From positions 5,013,001 through 5,077,000 of the forward strand of contig NZ_CP108518.1 in NCBI RefSeq assembly GCF_035989885.1: DNA of 64,000 nt, given 5' to 3'. The DNA comes from Streptomyces sp. NBC_01232 (lineage in GTDB: Bacteria > Actinomycetota > Actinomycetes > Streptomycetales > Streptomycetaceae). Below the pieces are notes generated by a model. The model was not told where the DNA came from and did not search any database. It saw only the letters and a list, made by a program, of their open reading frames with translations. Below are positions 18,202 to 27,180 of the stretch, piece by piece. The translations under genes and the position numbers were made by a program. How positions within the stretch are numbered: position 1 is the stretch's first letter; every line of letters starts with the position of its first letter.

Positions 18202-19333
18202 CGAACCGCTCGTCCTCGGCATCGAGACCTCCTGCGACGAGACCGGCGTCGGCGTCGTCCGCGGCACCACCCTGCTCGCGGACGCGATCGCGTCGAGCGT
18301 CGACGAGCACGCCCGATTCGGCGGCGTCGTGCCCGAGGTGGCCTCGCGGGCCCACCTGGAGGCGATGGTCCCCACCATCGAACGCGCCCTGAAGGAGGCC
18401 GGGGTCAGCGCCCGCGACCTCGACGGCATCGCGGTCACCGCGGGTCCCGGGCTCGCGGGCGCGCTGCTCGTGGGCGTCTCGGCGGCCAAGGCCTACGCGT
18501 ACGCGCTCGGCAAGCCGCTGTACGGCGTGAACCACCTGGCCTCCCACATCTGCGTGGACCAGCTGGAGCACGGTCCGCTGCCGGAGCCGACGATGGCCCT
18601 GCTGGTCTCCGGCGGGCACTCCTCGCTGCTGCTGGCCCCGGACATCACCTCCGACGTACGGCCGCTCGGCGCGACCATCGACGACGCGGCGGGCGAGGCC
18701 TTCGACAAGATCGCGCGCGTGCTTCAGCTGGGCTTCCCCGGCGGTCCGGTCATCGACCGGCTCGCGCGCGAGGGCGACCCGAAGGCGATCAACTTCCCGC
18801 GCGGGCTCACCGGCCCGCGCGACGCCGCGTACGACTTCTCCTTCTCCGGGCTGAAGACGGCCGTCGCCCGCTGGATCGAGGCGAAGCGGAAGGCGGGCGA
18901 GGAGGTGCCGGTGCGCGATGTGGCGGCGTCCTTCCAGGAGGCCGTGGTGGACGTGCTGACGCGCAAGGCGATCCGCGCCTGCAAGGACGAGGGCGTCGAC
19001 CACCTGATGATCGGCGGCGGCGTCGCGGCCAACTCCCGGCTGCGCTCGCTGGCGCAGGAGCGGTGCGACGACGCGGGGATCATCCTGCGGGTGCCGCGGC
19101 CGAAGCTGTGCACGGACAACGGCGCGATGGTGGCGGCCCTGGGCGCGGAGATGGTCAAGCGGAACCGGCCGGCCTCGGACTGGGACCTGTCGGCGGACTC
19201 CTCGCTGCCGGTGACGGACCCGCACGTGCCGGGGACCGCGCACGAGCACGGGAGCGGGAGCGGGCACAGCCACGGCCACGGCCACGATCACGACCACGTG
19301 CACGAGCTGAGCAAGGACAACCTGTACTCGTGA
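18194..19333 (+). CDS. tsaD: tRNA threonylcarbamoyladenosine transferase TsaD with His-rich tail
   Basis: 379 residues from the ATG at 18194; an in-frame GTG at 18185 would add three. It transfers threonylcarbamoyl to tRNA A37. Seen: [13 protein letters not shown], the metal ligands in NHLASH (His114 and His118), [19 protein letters not shown] and [11 protein letters not shown]. The C-terminal 30 residues are an added tail with nine His alternating with Gly, Ser or Asp, not part of the enzyme core and perhaps a metal store or sensor. The stop overlaps the next GTG by 4 bp. Confidence 0.94.
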   Translation: MADEPLVLGIETSCDETGVGVVRGTTLLADAIASSVDEHARFGGVVPEVASRAHLEAMVPTIERALKEAGVSARDLDGIAVTAGPGLAGALLVGVSAAKAYAYALGKPLYGVNHLASHICVDQLEHGPLPEPTMALLVSGGHSSLLLAPDITSDVRPLGATIDDAAGEAFDKIARVLQLGFPGGPVIDRLAREGDPKAINFPRGLTGPRDAAYDFSFSGLKTAVARWIEAKRKAGEEVPVRDVAASFQEAVVDVLTRKAIRACKDEGVDHLMIGGGVAANSRLRSLAQERCDDAGIILRVPRPKLCTDNGAMVAALGAEMVKRNRPASDWDLSADSSLPVTDPHVPGTAHEHGSGSGHSHGHGHDHDHVHELSKDNLYS

Positions 19334-19602
19334 GCACCGTCGCGCTGATGTGGGAGGCCCGGGCCGCCGACGGCCGGGGCAACGAGCTGCTGGAGTGGGC
19401 CCGCGCCCAGGTCCTCGCCCGGGAGCCGGTGCGCCGCGAGGTGTTCCGGGCACCGCAGGACCGGGTACTCGTGATCACCTGGTGGGAGGCCGCCGAGGGA
19501 GTGGCGGCCGACCTCCCCGAACTGCCCGAGCCCGCGGCCGACCTGATCACGCGGGCGGTGCACCGCTGGCGGTTCGAGTCGGTGGAGGTCGACGGGGGCT
19601 GA
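19330..19602 (+). CDS. Small conserved hypothetical protein, last gene of the tsaB operon
   Basis: 90 residues, GTG start overlapping the tsaD TGA (GTGA), so translationally coupled. Sequence has the look of a small alpha/beta (ferredoxin-like) fold: [14 protein letters not shown], then [32 protein letters not shown]. No catalytic motif. Coupling to tsaD makes a real gene likely, but the function is unknown. Confidence 0.7.
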   Translation: MSTVALMWEARAADGRGNELLEWARAQVLAREPVRREVFRAPQDRVLVITWWEAAEGVAADLPELPEPAADLITRAVHRWRFESVEVDGG

Positions 19603-19741
19603 CCGACCCCTCCGGTGGCCGCGCGCCGCCGCACGGCGAGCCCCCGGCCCGGGCGCGGCTCGGGGCGGCGGCCCGCACGGGCCGGCCCGTAGTGTCCGGC
19701 CCGGCCGGGGTGCTGCCCGCACCCGGCCGCCGTCCGGCAGG

Positions 19742-20938
19742 TCAGCGGCCGGGCGACGCCGCAGGCGGTACGGCCGGGGAGCCGATCAGCATCGACGGTG
19801 CCCCCGCCACCCGGGTCAGGAAGACGGTCGCGGAGTTCGGTCCCTGCGGTTTGACCTTCCTGCGCAGCTCCTCGGGCTCGATCGCCGAGCCGCGCTTCTT
19901 CACCGTCAGGATCCCGACCCCGCGCTCGCGCAGCAGCGCCTTGAGCTTCTTCAGGCCGAAGGGCAGCACGTCGGTGATCTCGTACGCCGTCGCGTACGGC
20001 GTCGCGCGCAGCTCGTCGGCGGTGATGTAGGCGATGGTCGGGTCGATCAGCCGGCCGTCCAGCTGCCCGGCGACCTCGGCGACCAGATGGGCCCGGATGA
20101 CCGCGCCGTCGGGCTCGTAGAGCCAGCGGCCGACCGGCCCGGCCTCCGGATCCGGCAGCGGATCGGCGGTGTGCAGCCCGCGCGGCCCGGGGAGCAGGGT
20201 CGCGCGCACCGTCCCGGGCGCGGTGCCGAACCAGAGCACGGCCTCCTTGACGTCCCCCTGGTCGGAGATCCACTCGGCCTCGGCCTCCGCGGGCACGGCC
20301 TCGTGCGGGATCCCGGGGGCGATCTTGATGGCGGCGCACTTCGCCGCACGGGCCGTCTCCACCGCCCACGACAGCGGCGGCGAGTACGACTCCGGGTCGA
20401 AGATCCGGCCGCGCCCCCCGCGCCGCGCCGGGTCGATGAAGACGGCGTCGTAGCCGGAGGTGTCCACCTCCGTCACATCCGCCTCCCGGACCTCGATCAG
20501 GTCCGCCAGGCCCAGCGCCTCGGCGTTGGCCCGCGCGACGGCGACCGTCAGCGGGTCGTGGTCCACCGCGAGCACCCGGATGCCGAGCCGCGCCAGTGCG
20601 AGCGCGTCCCCGCCGATGCCGCAGCACAGGTCAGCGACGCTCCGTACGCCGAGGGCCGCGAGCCGCTCGGCCCGGTACGAGGCCACGGACGTGCGGGTGG
20701 CCATCTCGCCGCCGCCGGGCGTGAAGTACATCCGGAAGGCGTCCTCGGCGCTGAACTTCGCCACCGCGCGCTGCCGCAGCCGGGCCTGCCCGAGTGCGGC
20801 GGAGACCAGGGCGGCGGGGTGCTCGCGGCGCAGCCGGGTGGCGACGGCCAGCTCCTGGGCGGGGTCGTAGTCGCGGAGCGAGTCGAGGAGGGCGCGGCCC
20901 TCGGGGGCGAGGAGCGCGGCGAAGTCTTCGGGGGTCAC
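19742..20938 (-). CDS. Class I SAM-dependent methyltransferase with THUMP-like C-terminal domain
   Basis: 398 residues. N-terminal helical part (1-95), then a Rossmann methyltransferase: motif I VADLCCGIGGDALALA (101-116), acidic AVDHDP, and catalytic-loop FIDPARRGGRGR (167-178), close to DPPR/DPAR loops of RNA methyltransferases. The C-terminal 130 residues match what is annotated as THUMP-like (FGLKKLKALLRERGVGILTVKKRG). Target unknown, probably RNA. The GTG at 20938 has a GACAAT hexamer 6 nt upstream, so it is probably leaderless. Confidence 0.8.
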   Translation of the reverse strand: MTPEDFAALLAPEGRALLDSLRDYDPAQELAVATRLRREHPAALVSAALGQARLRQRAVAKFSAEDAFRMYFTPGGGEMATRTSVASYRAERLAALGVRSVADLCCGIGGDALALARLGIRVLAVDHDPLTVAVARANAEALGLADLIEVREADVTEVDTSGYDAVFIDPARRGGRGRIFDPESYSPPLSWAVETARAAKCAAIKIAPGIPHEAVPAEAEAEWISDQGDVKEAVLWFGTAPGTVRATLLPGPRGLHTADPLPDPEAGPVGRWLYEPDGAVIRAHLVAEVAGQLDGRLIDPTIAYITADELRATPYATAYEITDVLPFGLKKLKALLRERGVGILTVKKRGSAIEPEELRRKVKPQGPNSATVFLTRVAGAPSMLIGSPAVPPAASPGR

Positions 20939-20944
20939 GGATCC

Positions 20945-20950
20945 ATTGTC
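20945..20950 (-). promoter_or_regulatory. -10 hexamer, leaderless methyltransferase gene
   Basis: Minus-strand GACAAT, 6 nt, then the GTG at 20938. The same hexamer and spacing precede coaA. Confidence 0.5.
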
Positions 20951-21041
20951 GGCGACGGTCCGGACCCGGACGGTGTGGGCCAGTCGAAGGAAGGTGGGAC
21001 CGCGTTCGCGGTGTCTTCCGGGCGGCCCGTGTGTCGGGTGC

Positions 21042-21047
21042 CAGGAT
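21042..21047 (+). promoter_or_regulatory. -10 hexamer, leaderless deacetylase operon
   Basis: CAGGAT, 8 nt, then the ATG at 21056. No Shine-Dalgarno. Confidence 0.4.
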
Positions 21048-21055
21048 GCGCAGCT

Positions 21056-22003
21056 ATGCAGCTAGTAAGACAAAAGGGAAATAAGTCGCAACAGGGTCAC
21101 CGGTACGCGGCGGGTCCGCGCGGCCGGTTCGGGGTGGCCGTGGCAGCCCTGCTCGTCGCCGCCCTCGGGACGGCGTGCGGCTCCGGGGACCCGGGGCCCT
21201 CCAAGGCCGAGAAGGAGAAGGCCGCCAAGGCCGCGGAGGCGGGCGCGGCGGGCGCGCTGAGCGCCGCCGAGAAGGCCAAGGCGGCCCAGCAGGCGCGCAT
21301 CGCCGCGGCGAAGAAGTGGGGCCTGCGCAAGACCCCGCTCGCCGCCCCGCCGGCGCCGAAGGAGAAGCCCGAGATCACCACGCGCGACGGCTTCGAGGTG
21401 GAGGACCAGGAGGAGTACCCCAACGTCTTCACCACCGTCCCCACCGAGGACAAGGTCGTCTTCCTGACGATCGACGACGGGTCGGAGAAGGACCCCGAGT
21501 TCCTGAAGATGATGCAGGAGCTGAAGATCCCGTACACGGCCTTCCTCAGCGACTACGTCGTGCGGGACAACTACCCGTACTTCAAGCAGATGCAGGCCGC
21601 GGGCGTCACGCTGAACAACCACACGCTCAACCACCGCTACATGCCGGGCCTGTCGTACGAGCAGCAGCGCGAGGAGATCTGCGGCCAGCAGGACACGATC
21701 CAGAAGCAGTTCGGCAAGCGGCCGACCCTCTTCCGGCCGCCGTACGGCAACTACAACCAGGACACGCTGCGCGCGGCCAAGTCCTGCGGCATCAAGGCGG
21801 TCCCGCTGTGGAACGCGGAGGCGTTCACCAACCGCATGGATTACCGTGAATGGGACCGCGATCTGCATCCCGGTGACATCATCCTCACGCACTTCCGGGG
21901 CAAGGAAGACTGGAAGGGCACGATGCCTGACATGATCCGTCATGTCATGAAGACCGTCACGGACAAGGGGTACGCCGTGGCTCGCCTGGAGGACTATCTG
22001 TGA
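21056..22003 (+). CDS. Polysaccharide deacetylase (NodB/CE4) lipoprotein, copy 1
   Basis: 315 residues. Lipoprotein signal with lipobox ALGTAC, Cys at 41. Ala/Lys-rich linker, then a CE4 domain: TIDDG (138-142; Asp pair of motif 1), metal His pair in NHTLNH (about 188), RPPYGNYN (about 228) and PGDIILTHF. The domain probably de-N-acetylates peptidoglycan or another cell-surface glycan outside the membrane. The first Asp is preceded by Ile rather than the usual Phe. Its stop overlaps the next gene's GTG, so both copies are coupled. Confidence 0.86.
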   Translation: MQLVRQKGNKSQQGHRYAAGPRGRFGVAVAALLVAALGTACGSGDPGPSKAEKEKAAKAAEAGAAGALSAAEKAKAAQQARIAAAKKWGLRKTPLAAPPAPKEKPEITTRDGFEVEDQEEYPNVFTTVPTEDKVVFLTIDDGSEKDPEFLKMMQELKIPYTAFLSDYVVRDNYPYFKQMQAAGVTLNNHTLNHRYMPGLSYEQQREEICGQQDTIQKQFGKRPTLFRPPYGNYNQDTLRAAKSCGIKAVPLWNAEAFTNRMDYREWDRDLHPGDIILTHFRGKEDWKGTMPDMIRHVMKTVTDKGYAVARLEDYL

Positions 22004-22893
22004 AGTTCGCGCGCCGGTTGGTAGCCGGGACGCTGGTCGCCGGCGCGCTCGCGCTGTCCCTGACGGGGTGCGGGGGCAGCGTGGACCCCAGCGAACGACT
22101 GGCGCGCAGGACGGCGGAGGCCACACCGGACGCCGGCGGCGCCACGCCGTCGGCGGCCCCGTCCGGGCCCGCGCCGACACCGGCGCCCGGCGGTGCCTCC
22201 GACGAGGCGTACAAGAAGTGGGGCCTGACGACCCCCCTCCAGTACGCGCCCAAGCCGGACCGGAAACCGCAGATCCCGAAGCCGGGCCCGGGCAAGGTCC
22301 CGGTGATAGACCGAATACCCGTCCCGGCGGACGACAAGGTCGTCTTCCTGACCTTCGACGACGGCGCGGAGAAGGACCCCGAGTTCCTGAAGATGGCGGC
22401 CGACCTCAAGCTGCCGATCAGCATGTTCCTCACGGACAGCGTGGCCTCGTCCGACTACGGGTACTTCGAGAAGCTCCGCGACAACGGCTCGGCGAGCACG
22501 ATAAACAACCACACGCTGACCCACCCGAATCTGCGGACCCTGTCCTTCGAAGCGCAGAAGAAGGAGATATGCGGCCAGCAGGACCGGCTGGAGAAGCGCT
22601 TCGGCCAGCGCCCGCCGTTCTTCCGCCCGCCCTTCGGCAACTACAACGACGACACCCTCCGGGCGGCCTCGGAGTGCGGAGTCTCGTCCCTGCTGCTGTG
22701 GCGGGCCTCGATGCAGATCAACAACTTCCAGTACGCCGAGGGCTCCGCCCTCAAACCGGGCGACATCATCCTGGCCCACTTCCGCGGCCCCGGTGAGCTC
22801 AAGGGCACGACGGAAACCCAGATGACGACGCGCATGCTCCAGCGGATCCAGGAACAGGGTTACCGGATCGGGCGGCTGGAGGACTACCTGTAG
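22000..22893 (+). CDS. Polysaccharide deacetylase (NodB/CE4) lipoprotein, copy 2
   Basis: 297 residues, paralogue of the preceding gene. Lipobox SLTGC with Cys at 24, Pro/Ala/Gly linker, KKWGLTTPLQYAPKP (shared with copy 1), TFDDG, NHTLTH, RPPFGNYND and PGDIILAHFRG. All metal and catalytic positions of CE4 are kept. GTG start shares four bases with the preceding stop. Tandem duplication followed by divergence is the simplest origin. Confidence 0.86.
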   Translation: MKFARRLVAGTLVAGALALSLTGCGGSVDPSERLARRTAEATPDAGGATPSAAPSGPAPTPAPGGASDEAYKKWGLTTPLQYAPKPDRKPQIPKPGPGKVPVIDRIPVPADDKVVFLTFDDGAEKDPEFLKMAADLKLPISMFLTDSVASSDYGYFEKLRDNGSASTINNHTLTHPNLRTLSFEAQKKEICGQQDRLEKRFGQRPPFFRPPFGNYNDDTLRAASECGVSSLLLWRASMQINNFQYAEGSALKPGDIILAHFRGPGELKGTTETQMTTRMLQRIQEQGYRIGRLEDYL

Positions 22894-22910
22894 GCGGGGG
22901 CTTCGGGAGA

Positions 22911-22937
22911 GGGCGAGGAGCGCGTAGCTCCTCGCCC
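22911..22937. terminator. Bidirectional hairpin terminator
   Basis: 11-bp perfect stem GGGCGAGGAGC / GCTCCTCGCCC with loop GCGTA, midway between the converging deacetylase and monooxygenase-like genes. Confidence 0.75.
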
Positions 22938-22968
22938 CTCGGCGTCTGCGGCCCGTCCTGGGCGGGCG

Positions 22969-23253
22969 CTAGGCGGAGGCGACGACCTCGCCGGCTGTGA
23001 CCTGGGGCGGGTTGGGCAGGAGGCGGGCCAGGTTGTCGCGCACGAAGAGCTTCGCCCGCTCGATCGAGGCGTCCGCGCCCGCACGGTCGCGGAAGACGCT
23101 GGTGGACACCATCACCCCGCCTCCGGCATCCACCCAGAAGTACGCCACGAACCCGGGGACCTGGCGCATGATCGGCACGAACCCCTCGTCGACGATGCGC
23201 CCGGCCTCGGCCGGGTCGGTCACACCTTCATACCGCCGGACTGCTGCGTACAT
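22969..23253 (-). CDS. Small dimeric alpha-beta barrel protein (monooxygenase-like)
   Basis: 94 residues from the ATG at 23253, which has a GAGGGGATC ribosome binding site. Sequence MYAAVRRYEGV...GFVPIMRQVPGFVAYFWVDAGGGVMVSTSVFRDRAGADASIERAKLFVRD resembles the ABM/DABB superfamily, whose members include cofactor-free monooxygenases and proteins of unknown role. No clear active site. It is divergent from the TPR-like gene at 23420. Confidence 0.65.
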   Translation of the reverse strand: MYAAVRRYEGVTDPAEAGRIVDEGFVPIMRQVPGFVAYFWVDAGGGVMVSTSVFRDRAGADASIERAKLFVRDNLARLLPNPPQVTAGEVVASA

Positions 23254-23407
23254 GGCTGATCCCCTCAAGGGTGCTCGGTGTCGTCGTTGCGAAGAGGGCG
23301 TACCCGGACCGGCACGTACGTGGCTCACGCGGCGCCCAGCAATCACCGGAAGGGACCTCGCCCGCTCGCGCGAACGGGCGCCCCTGCGGACGGAAGAAAC
23401 GATCACC

Positions 23408-23413
23408 TAGGGT
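23408..23413 (+). promoter_or_regulatory. -10 hexamer, leaderless TPR-like gene
   Basis: TAGGGT, 6 nt, then the ATG at 23420. Confidence 0.5.
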
Positions 23414-23419
23414 GCGGCC

Positions 23420-24772
23420 ATGGACGCCGCCGTACTGCACCGCAGGACCAACATGCACCACGAGTGCGTGCCACCGGACCTCGTCGACCGCCTCCTCGCC
23501 CTCGGGCACACCGAAGTGGTGCGCGGGCTGGCCGTGGCGGAGGACGGGGACTGGTTCTGCGCGCGGGCCTGGGCGCGTCTGCTGGCCGGCCGGGGCGAGC
23601 TGGACGAGGCTCTCCAGGTACTGGCCCCCTACGTCGGCACAGGCTGGTGGACGGCGGCCGCTGAGGCGGCGCGACTGCTGGACGCCGGGGGCCTGGGCGA
23701 CGAGGCCATCGCCCTCGTCCGCCCCTTCGCACCGGACGGGGACGGGCTCGCCCTGCGGGACCTGGCCCTGCTGCTGGCCCGGCACGGACACGGCGACGAG
23801 GCGTACGAGCTGCTCCTGCCACACGTCACCGACCGGATCACCGCCGAGGCACTGGTCGAAGTGGGCGTAGGGCTGGGCCGCGGCGACGAGGTCGCGGAGC
23901 TGCTGGAGGCCCGCCTGGCCCCGGGGAACCCGTGCACGCGGTGCGGAAGCCCGGAGTGCGGCAGTCCGTCCACGGTGCCGTTCAACGCGGTGAACCTCCT
24001 GGCGTCCGTGCGAGAGAAGCAGGGCCGTACGGACGAGGCGATCGCGGTGCTGCACGCGCACGACCCCGTCGTCGTCGGCAACCGTGACCCGCTCGCCGAA
24101 CTGCTGGTCCGGCACGACCGGATCGACGAGCTGCGCGCGTACGCGGCCGGCTCGGGTCCGTGGGAAGCCGCCCGGCGGCTGGCGGAGCTGCTGGAGGGGC
24201 GCGGCGACGTGGCGGGTGCGGTCGACGCGTACCGCAACCACGCGGGCGAGGGCCTCTGGCACCGGTCGATCCTGCTCGCGGAGCTGCTGGCCCGGCACGG
24301 GCGGGGTGCCGAGGCCGTCGAGGTCCTGTGCGCGCTGAACAGCGCCGAGGACTGGATCCTCGACCCGCTGTGCGAGCTGTTCGCCGCCGAGGGCCGTGCC
24401 GAGGAGGGCCTCGCCCACCTCGACGCGCTCAAGGCCCGGCGGGGCAGGGAGGAGTGGGAACTCTTCCGGCTGCGGGGGCCGCTCCTGGCCGCCTGCGGCC
24501 GGCTCGACGAGGCGGTCGCGGAAGCCGGGGCCCACCCCGAGGGCGGACGCCCGTACGCGCGGGAGAGCCTGGCCCTCCTGCTGGCCGACGAGGGACGCCC
24601 GGAAGAGGCCGTCGCCCTCCTGGAGGCGGACCGCCTGGAGCAGCAGTGGGCCCTCGGCCCGCTCCTGGTGGAGCTGGGCCGGGTGGAGGAGGCGGTGACG
24701 CTCCTGCGGACGCCCCGCCCCCAGGTCCAGCCGCCGCAGCCGACGGGCTACAGCGACCGTCCCCCCTTCTAG
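23420..24772 (+). CDS. TPR-like helical repeat protein
   Basis: 450 residues made of degenerate helix-turn-helix repeats of about 33-40 residues: LLAGRGELDEALQVLAPY, LLDAGGLGDEAIALVRPF, LLARHGHGDEAYELLLPH and so on to the C-terminus. One insertion near 170-185 has three Cys (CTRCGSPECG), which could bind a metal. No catalytic domain or membrane segment. Probably a protein-interaction scaffold. The stop faces the RodA-like gene's stop 9 bp away. Confidence 0.65.
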   Translation: MDAAVLHRRTNMHHECVPPDLVDRLLALGHTEVVRGLAVAEDGDWFCARAWARLLAGRGELDEALQVLAPYVGTGWWTAAAEAARLLDAGGLGDEAIALVRPFAPDGDGLALRDLALLLARHGHGDEAYELLLPHVTDRITAEALVEVGVGLGRGDEVAELLEARLAPGNPCTRCGSPECGSPSTVPFNAVNLLASVREKQGRTDEAIAVLHAHDPVVVGNRDPLAELLVRHDRIDELRAYAAGSGPWEAARRLAELLEGRGDVAGAVDAYRNHAGEGLWHRSILLAELLARHGRGAEAVEVLCALNSAEDWILDPLCELFAAEGRAEEGLAHLDALKARRGREEWELFRLRGPLLAACGRLDEAVAEAGAHPEGGRPYARESLALLLADEGRPEEAVALLEADRLEQQWALGPLLVELGRVEEAVTLLRTPRPQVQPPQPTGYSDRPPF

Positions 24773-24781
24773 GTCCTGTCG

Positions 24782-26206
24782 TCAAAGTCCCGCCTGGCCC
24801 GCGGCGCCCGTCACCGCTCCCACCGCCGGGGTGATCGTCGTTTCCGGTGGGCCGTGGGTGTCCGCCTCGCGCTGGCGTTCCGCGCTGTCGCTGATGCGCA
24901 GGAGCAGCGCGATCATGATCCAGTTGGCCAGGAGGGAGGAGCCGCCCTTCGCCAGGAAGGGCAGGGCCTTGCCCGTCAGGGGGATCAGGCCCGTCACGCC
25001 GCCCGCGACCACGAAGACCTGAAGGGCCAGCGCCGCCGCCAGCCCCACCGCGAGCAGCTTGCCGAACGGGTCGCGGGCGCCGAGCGCCATCCGCAGCCCC
25101 CGCTGCACGAGGAGCGCGTAGAGGATCAGTACGGCCATCACCCCGGCCAGGCCCAGTTCCTCGCCCACCGTGGTCAGGATGAAGTCGCTGCGCCCGGCGA
25201 ACGCGATCAGCTCGGGATGTCCCATGCCGAGGCCGGTGCCGGAGATGCCGCCCGTGCCGAAGCTGAAGAGCGCCTGCGCCGACTGGTCCGAGGTGACTCC
25301 CGGCGGCCGGGTCTCCCAGTAGTACGACAGCGGGTTGAGCCACGCGGCCACGCGCGCCTTGACGTGCGGCTCCGTCGAGCCGACCACGAAGGCACCCGCC
25401 GAGGCCATGATCAGACCGCAGACGATCCAGCCGGTGCGTTCGGTCGCGACGTACAGCATCACCACGAACACGCCGAAGAAGATCAGTGAGGTGCCCAGGT
25501 CGCGCTCGAAGACCAGGACCAGCATCGAGACGATCCACACCGTGACGATCGGGCCGAGCTGGCGCATCGGGGGCAGCCGTACGCCCAGGAACCGGCGGCC
25601 CGTCAGGGCCAGCGAGTCCCGGTGGATGACCAGGTAACCGGCGAAGAAGATCGCGATCATGATCTTCACGAACTCGCCGGGCTGCAGCGAGAAGCCGAAG
25701 AGTTTGATCCAGCGCTTCGCACCGTAGGTGTCCGCGCCGAAGAAGGCGGGCGCGATCAGCAGCACCAGCGCGACGGCCATCGTGATGTAGATGAAGCGCT
25801 GCAGCAGCCGGTGGTCGCGCAACAGTGCCAGCACCAGCAGGCACGCGGCGACGCCGACCACCGTCCACATCAGCTGGCCGGGGGCGTTCGCGTCCGAGTT
25901 GTAGCGCTCGATGTAGCCCTGGTCGAGGCGGTGCAGCAGCACCAGTCCGAGCCCGGTCAGCAGCATGGCGAGCGGGAGGATCAGCGGGTCCGCGTACGCG
26001 GCGAAGCGGCGCACGCCCAGGTGTCCCACCAGGGACAGCAGGGTCATGCTGACGGTGAATCCGGCGAGGTTGGGCGGCAGCTCGTCGTTCATGGCGAGGC
26101 CCGCGGCGGCGTGGCCGAAGACGGCGATGGCGATGACGAAGACCAGGAGCAGAGCCTCGGTGCGGCGGCGGGCGACCGCCGAGGTCAGGGGCTTCAGTCC
26201 ACGCAC
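24782..26206 (-). CDS. FtsW/RodA/SpoVE (SEDS) family membrane protein
   Basis: 474 residues with about twelve membrane helices. SEDS markers: ERYNSDANAPGQLMW, KRWIKLFGFSLQPGEFVKI, FERDLGTSLIFFGVF, NPLSYYWETRPPGVTSDQSAQALFSFGTGG (split across the large loop), GLGMG and TVGEELGLAG, and KALPFLAKGGSSLLANW. SEDS proteins polymerise peptidoglycan glycan strands with a partner class B PBP. No PBP gene is adjacent. The GTG start overlaps the truncated LCP gene by 13 bp, implying a former operon with it. Confidence 0.88.
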   Translation of the reverse strand: MRGLKPLTSAVARRRTEALLLVFVIAIAVFGHAAAGLAMNDELPPNLAGFTVSMTLLSLVGHLGVRRFAAYADPLILPLAMLLTGLGLVLLHRLDQGYIERYNSDANAPGQLMWTVVGVAACLLVLALLRDHRLLQRFIYITMAVALVLLIAPAFFGADTYGAKRWIKLFGFSLQPGEFVKIMIAIFFAGYLVIHRDSLALTGRRFLGVRLPPMRQLGPIVTVWIVSMLVLVFERDLGTSLIFFGVFVVMLYVATERTGWIVCGLIMASAGAFVVGSTEPHVKARVAAWLNPLSYYWETRPPGVTSDQSAQALFSFGTGGISGTGLGMGHPELIAFAGRSDFILTTVGEELGLAGVMAVLILYALLVQRGLRMALGARDPFGKLLAVGLAAALALQVFVVAGGVTGLIPLTGKALPFLAKGGSSLLANWIMIALLLRISDSAERQREADTHGPPETTITPAVGAVTGAAGQAGL

Positions 26207-26722
26207 GGGATGCCGCCGCCGTCCTTGGAGGGGGACGGGGAGGGCGGCGGGGGTGCCGCTTCCGGTGAGGACGGGGGTGAGGACGGGGCGCCGGGGCCGG
26301 CGGAGGGCTTGGGTCCGATCTGCTCGGCAATGAGGCGCTTTATCTTCATATCATCTACGACGTTGATGTCCTCCCCATGGTTCCTTCCGAAGCCTTCGAC
26401 GGGAAGGGTCGTGAAGTGGACCCTGCCGCCCGACAGGTTCTTCGCCTGTTTCAGGAACGCCAACAGATCCCAGCCCTCGTCCGTCACCACGTCCCGTTTC
26501 GCGGCGTCGATCAGCTTGATCAGCTTCGCCGGGTCGGTGAAGGTCCCGGCCGAGTTCAGCTTCTTCGTCGCACCCGCGAGGAAGGCCTGCTGCCGCTTCG
26601 TCCGGTCCAGGTCACCCATGTCCAGGCCGTGCCGCTGCCGCACGAACGCGAGCGACTGACGGCCGTCGAGCGTCTGGGGGCCCGCCGGGAAGTCGGCGCC
26701 CGAGTACCGGTCCTTCACCCCC
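26194..26722 (-). pseudogene. LytR-CpsA-Psr (LCP) protein, N-terminal half deleted
   Basis: Only the C-terminal portion of an LCP phosphotransferase remains: VKDRYSGADFPAG, QTLDGRQSLAFVRQRHGLD and DLDRTKRQQAFLAG are the family's late blocks, followed by a Pro/Ser tail. The signal anchor and the first half of the catalytic domain (normally about 200 residues more) are missing. The coding frame meets a response-regulator start in another frame at about 26718-26722. The frame stays open to a TTG at 26781, but the added residues are the out-of-frame reading of the regulator, not LCP sequence. Confidence 0.78.
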
Positions 26723-26774
26723 GCCGCAGGGATTCGGCGAGGCCCTCTTCGTCTTCGACCACGAGGATGCGCAC
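26715..26774 (-). pseudogene. First 19 codons of an OmpR-type response regulator
   Basis: GTG at 26774 opens MRILVVEDEEGLAESLRRG then TGA. This is the beta1-alpha1 segment of a receiver domain with its acidic pair (EDE). The rest of the gene is gone; the next base after LRRG runs straight into the LCP remnant. It marks one side of a deletion. Confidence 0.72.
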
Positions 26775-26838
26775 GGACCAAGCGTCACATATCGCCACTG
26801 CCCGGCGGCGCCCGTCCCGAGTGCGGCCCGTATCGCAC

Positions 26839-26903
26839 CTCTGCCCTGCGGGCTGCTCGGCCGCCCTTGCCTCGGGCTGCGCCTCAATCGCCGGCGGGGC
26901 TGG
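26839..26903 (-). repeat. Inverted, diverged copy of the GCCGGCG-TTGAGGC unit
   Basis: Read on the minus strand it gives CCCCGCCGGCGATTGAGGC followed by CAGCCCGAGGC, and ends in CCCGCAGGGCAGAGG, parallel to the direct copy at 27423-27500 with a short internal deletion. Confidence 0.7.
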
Positions 26904-27001
26904 GGTGTGCGGGTTTGTCGGCTGGGTCGGTTCGTGGTGCCGTGCCGGGGTATCTCCTCGGCTCGCGCCTGCGGCGGGGGTCCAGCTGTACGGCCTGGGT
27001 T

Positions 27002-27139
27002 GCGCGCTCGTCCTGCGGGGACACCCCGCCACGCCCCCCTGCCCTCCGCCGGAGAGGCCCACGGGGGGAACGGCTGGCACTGCCGAAGCTCTGCCGTGGG
27101 GTGGGGACACGTAGGAGGGTCCCCGGAGGACGAGCGCGC
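27002..27139. repeat. 138-bp element bounded by 20-bp inverted repeats
   Basis: Left arm 27002-27021 (GCGCGCTCGTCCTGCGGGGA) and right arm 27120-27139 match as inverted repeats at 19 of 20 positions. No coding capacity inside. It may be a mobile-element remnant (MITE-like) or a large RNA hairpin. Confidence 0.5.
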
Positions 27140-27180
27140 GACCGCGGCCGCCTGTCCGTGACGGGCCCGCGTGCGCCGAG

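Noticed and set aside
26194..26781. Reading the LCP remnant as a complete 195-residue gene from TTG 26781
   Set aside because: The first 20 residues are the out-of-frame translation of a receiver-domain start; the LCP anchor and catalytic half are missing.
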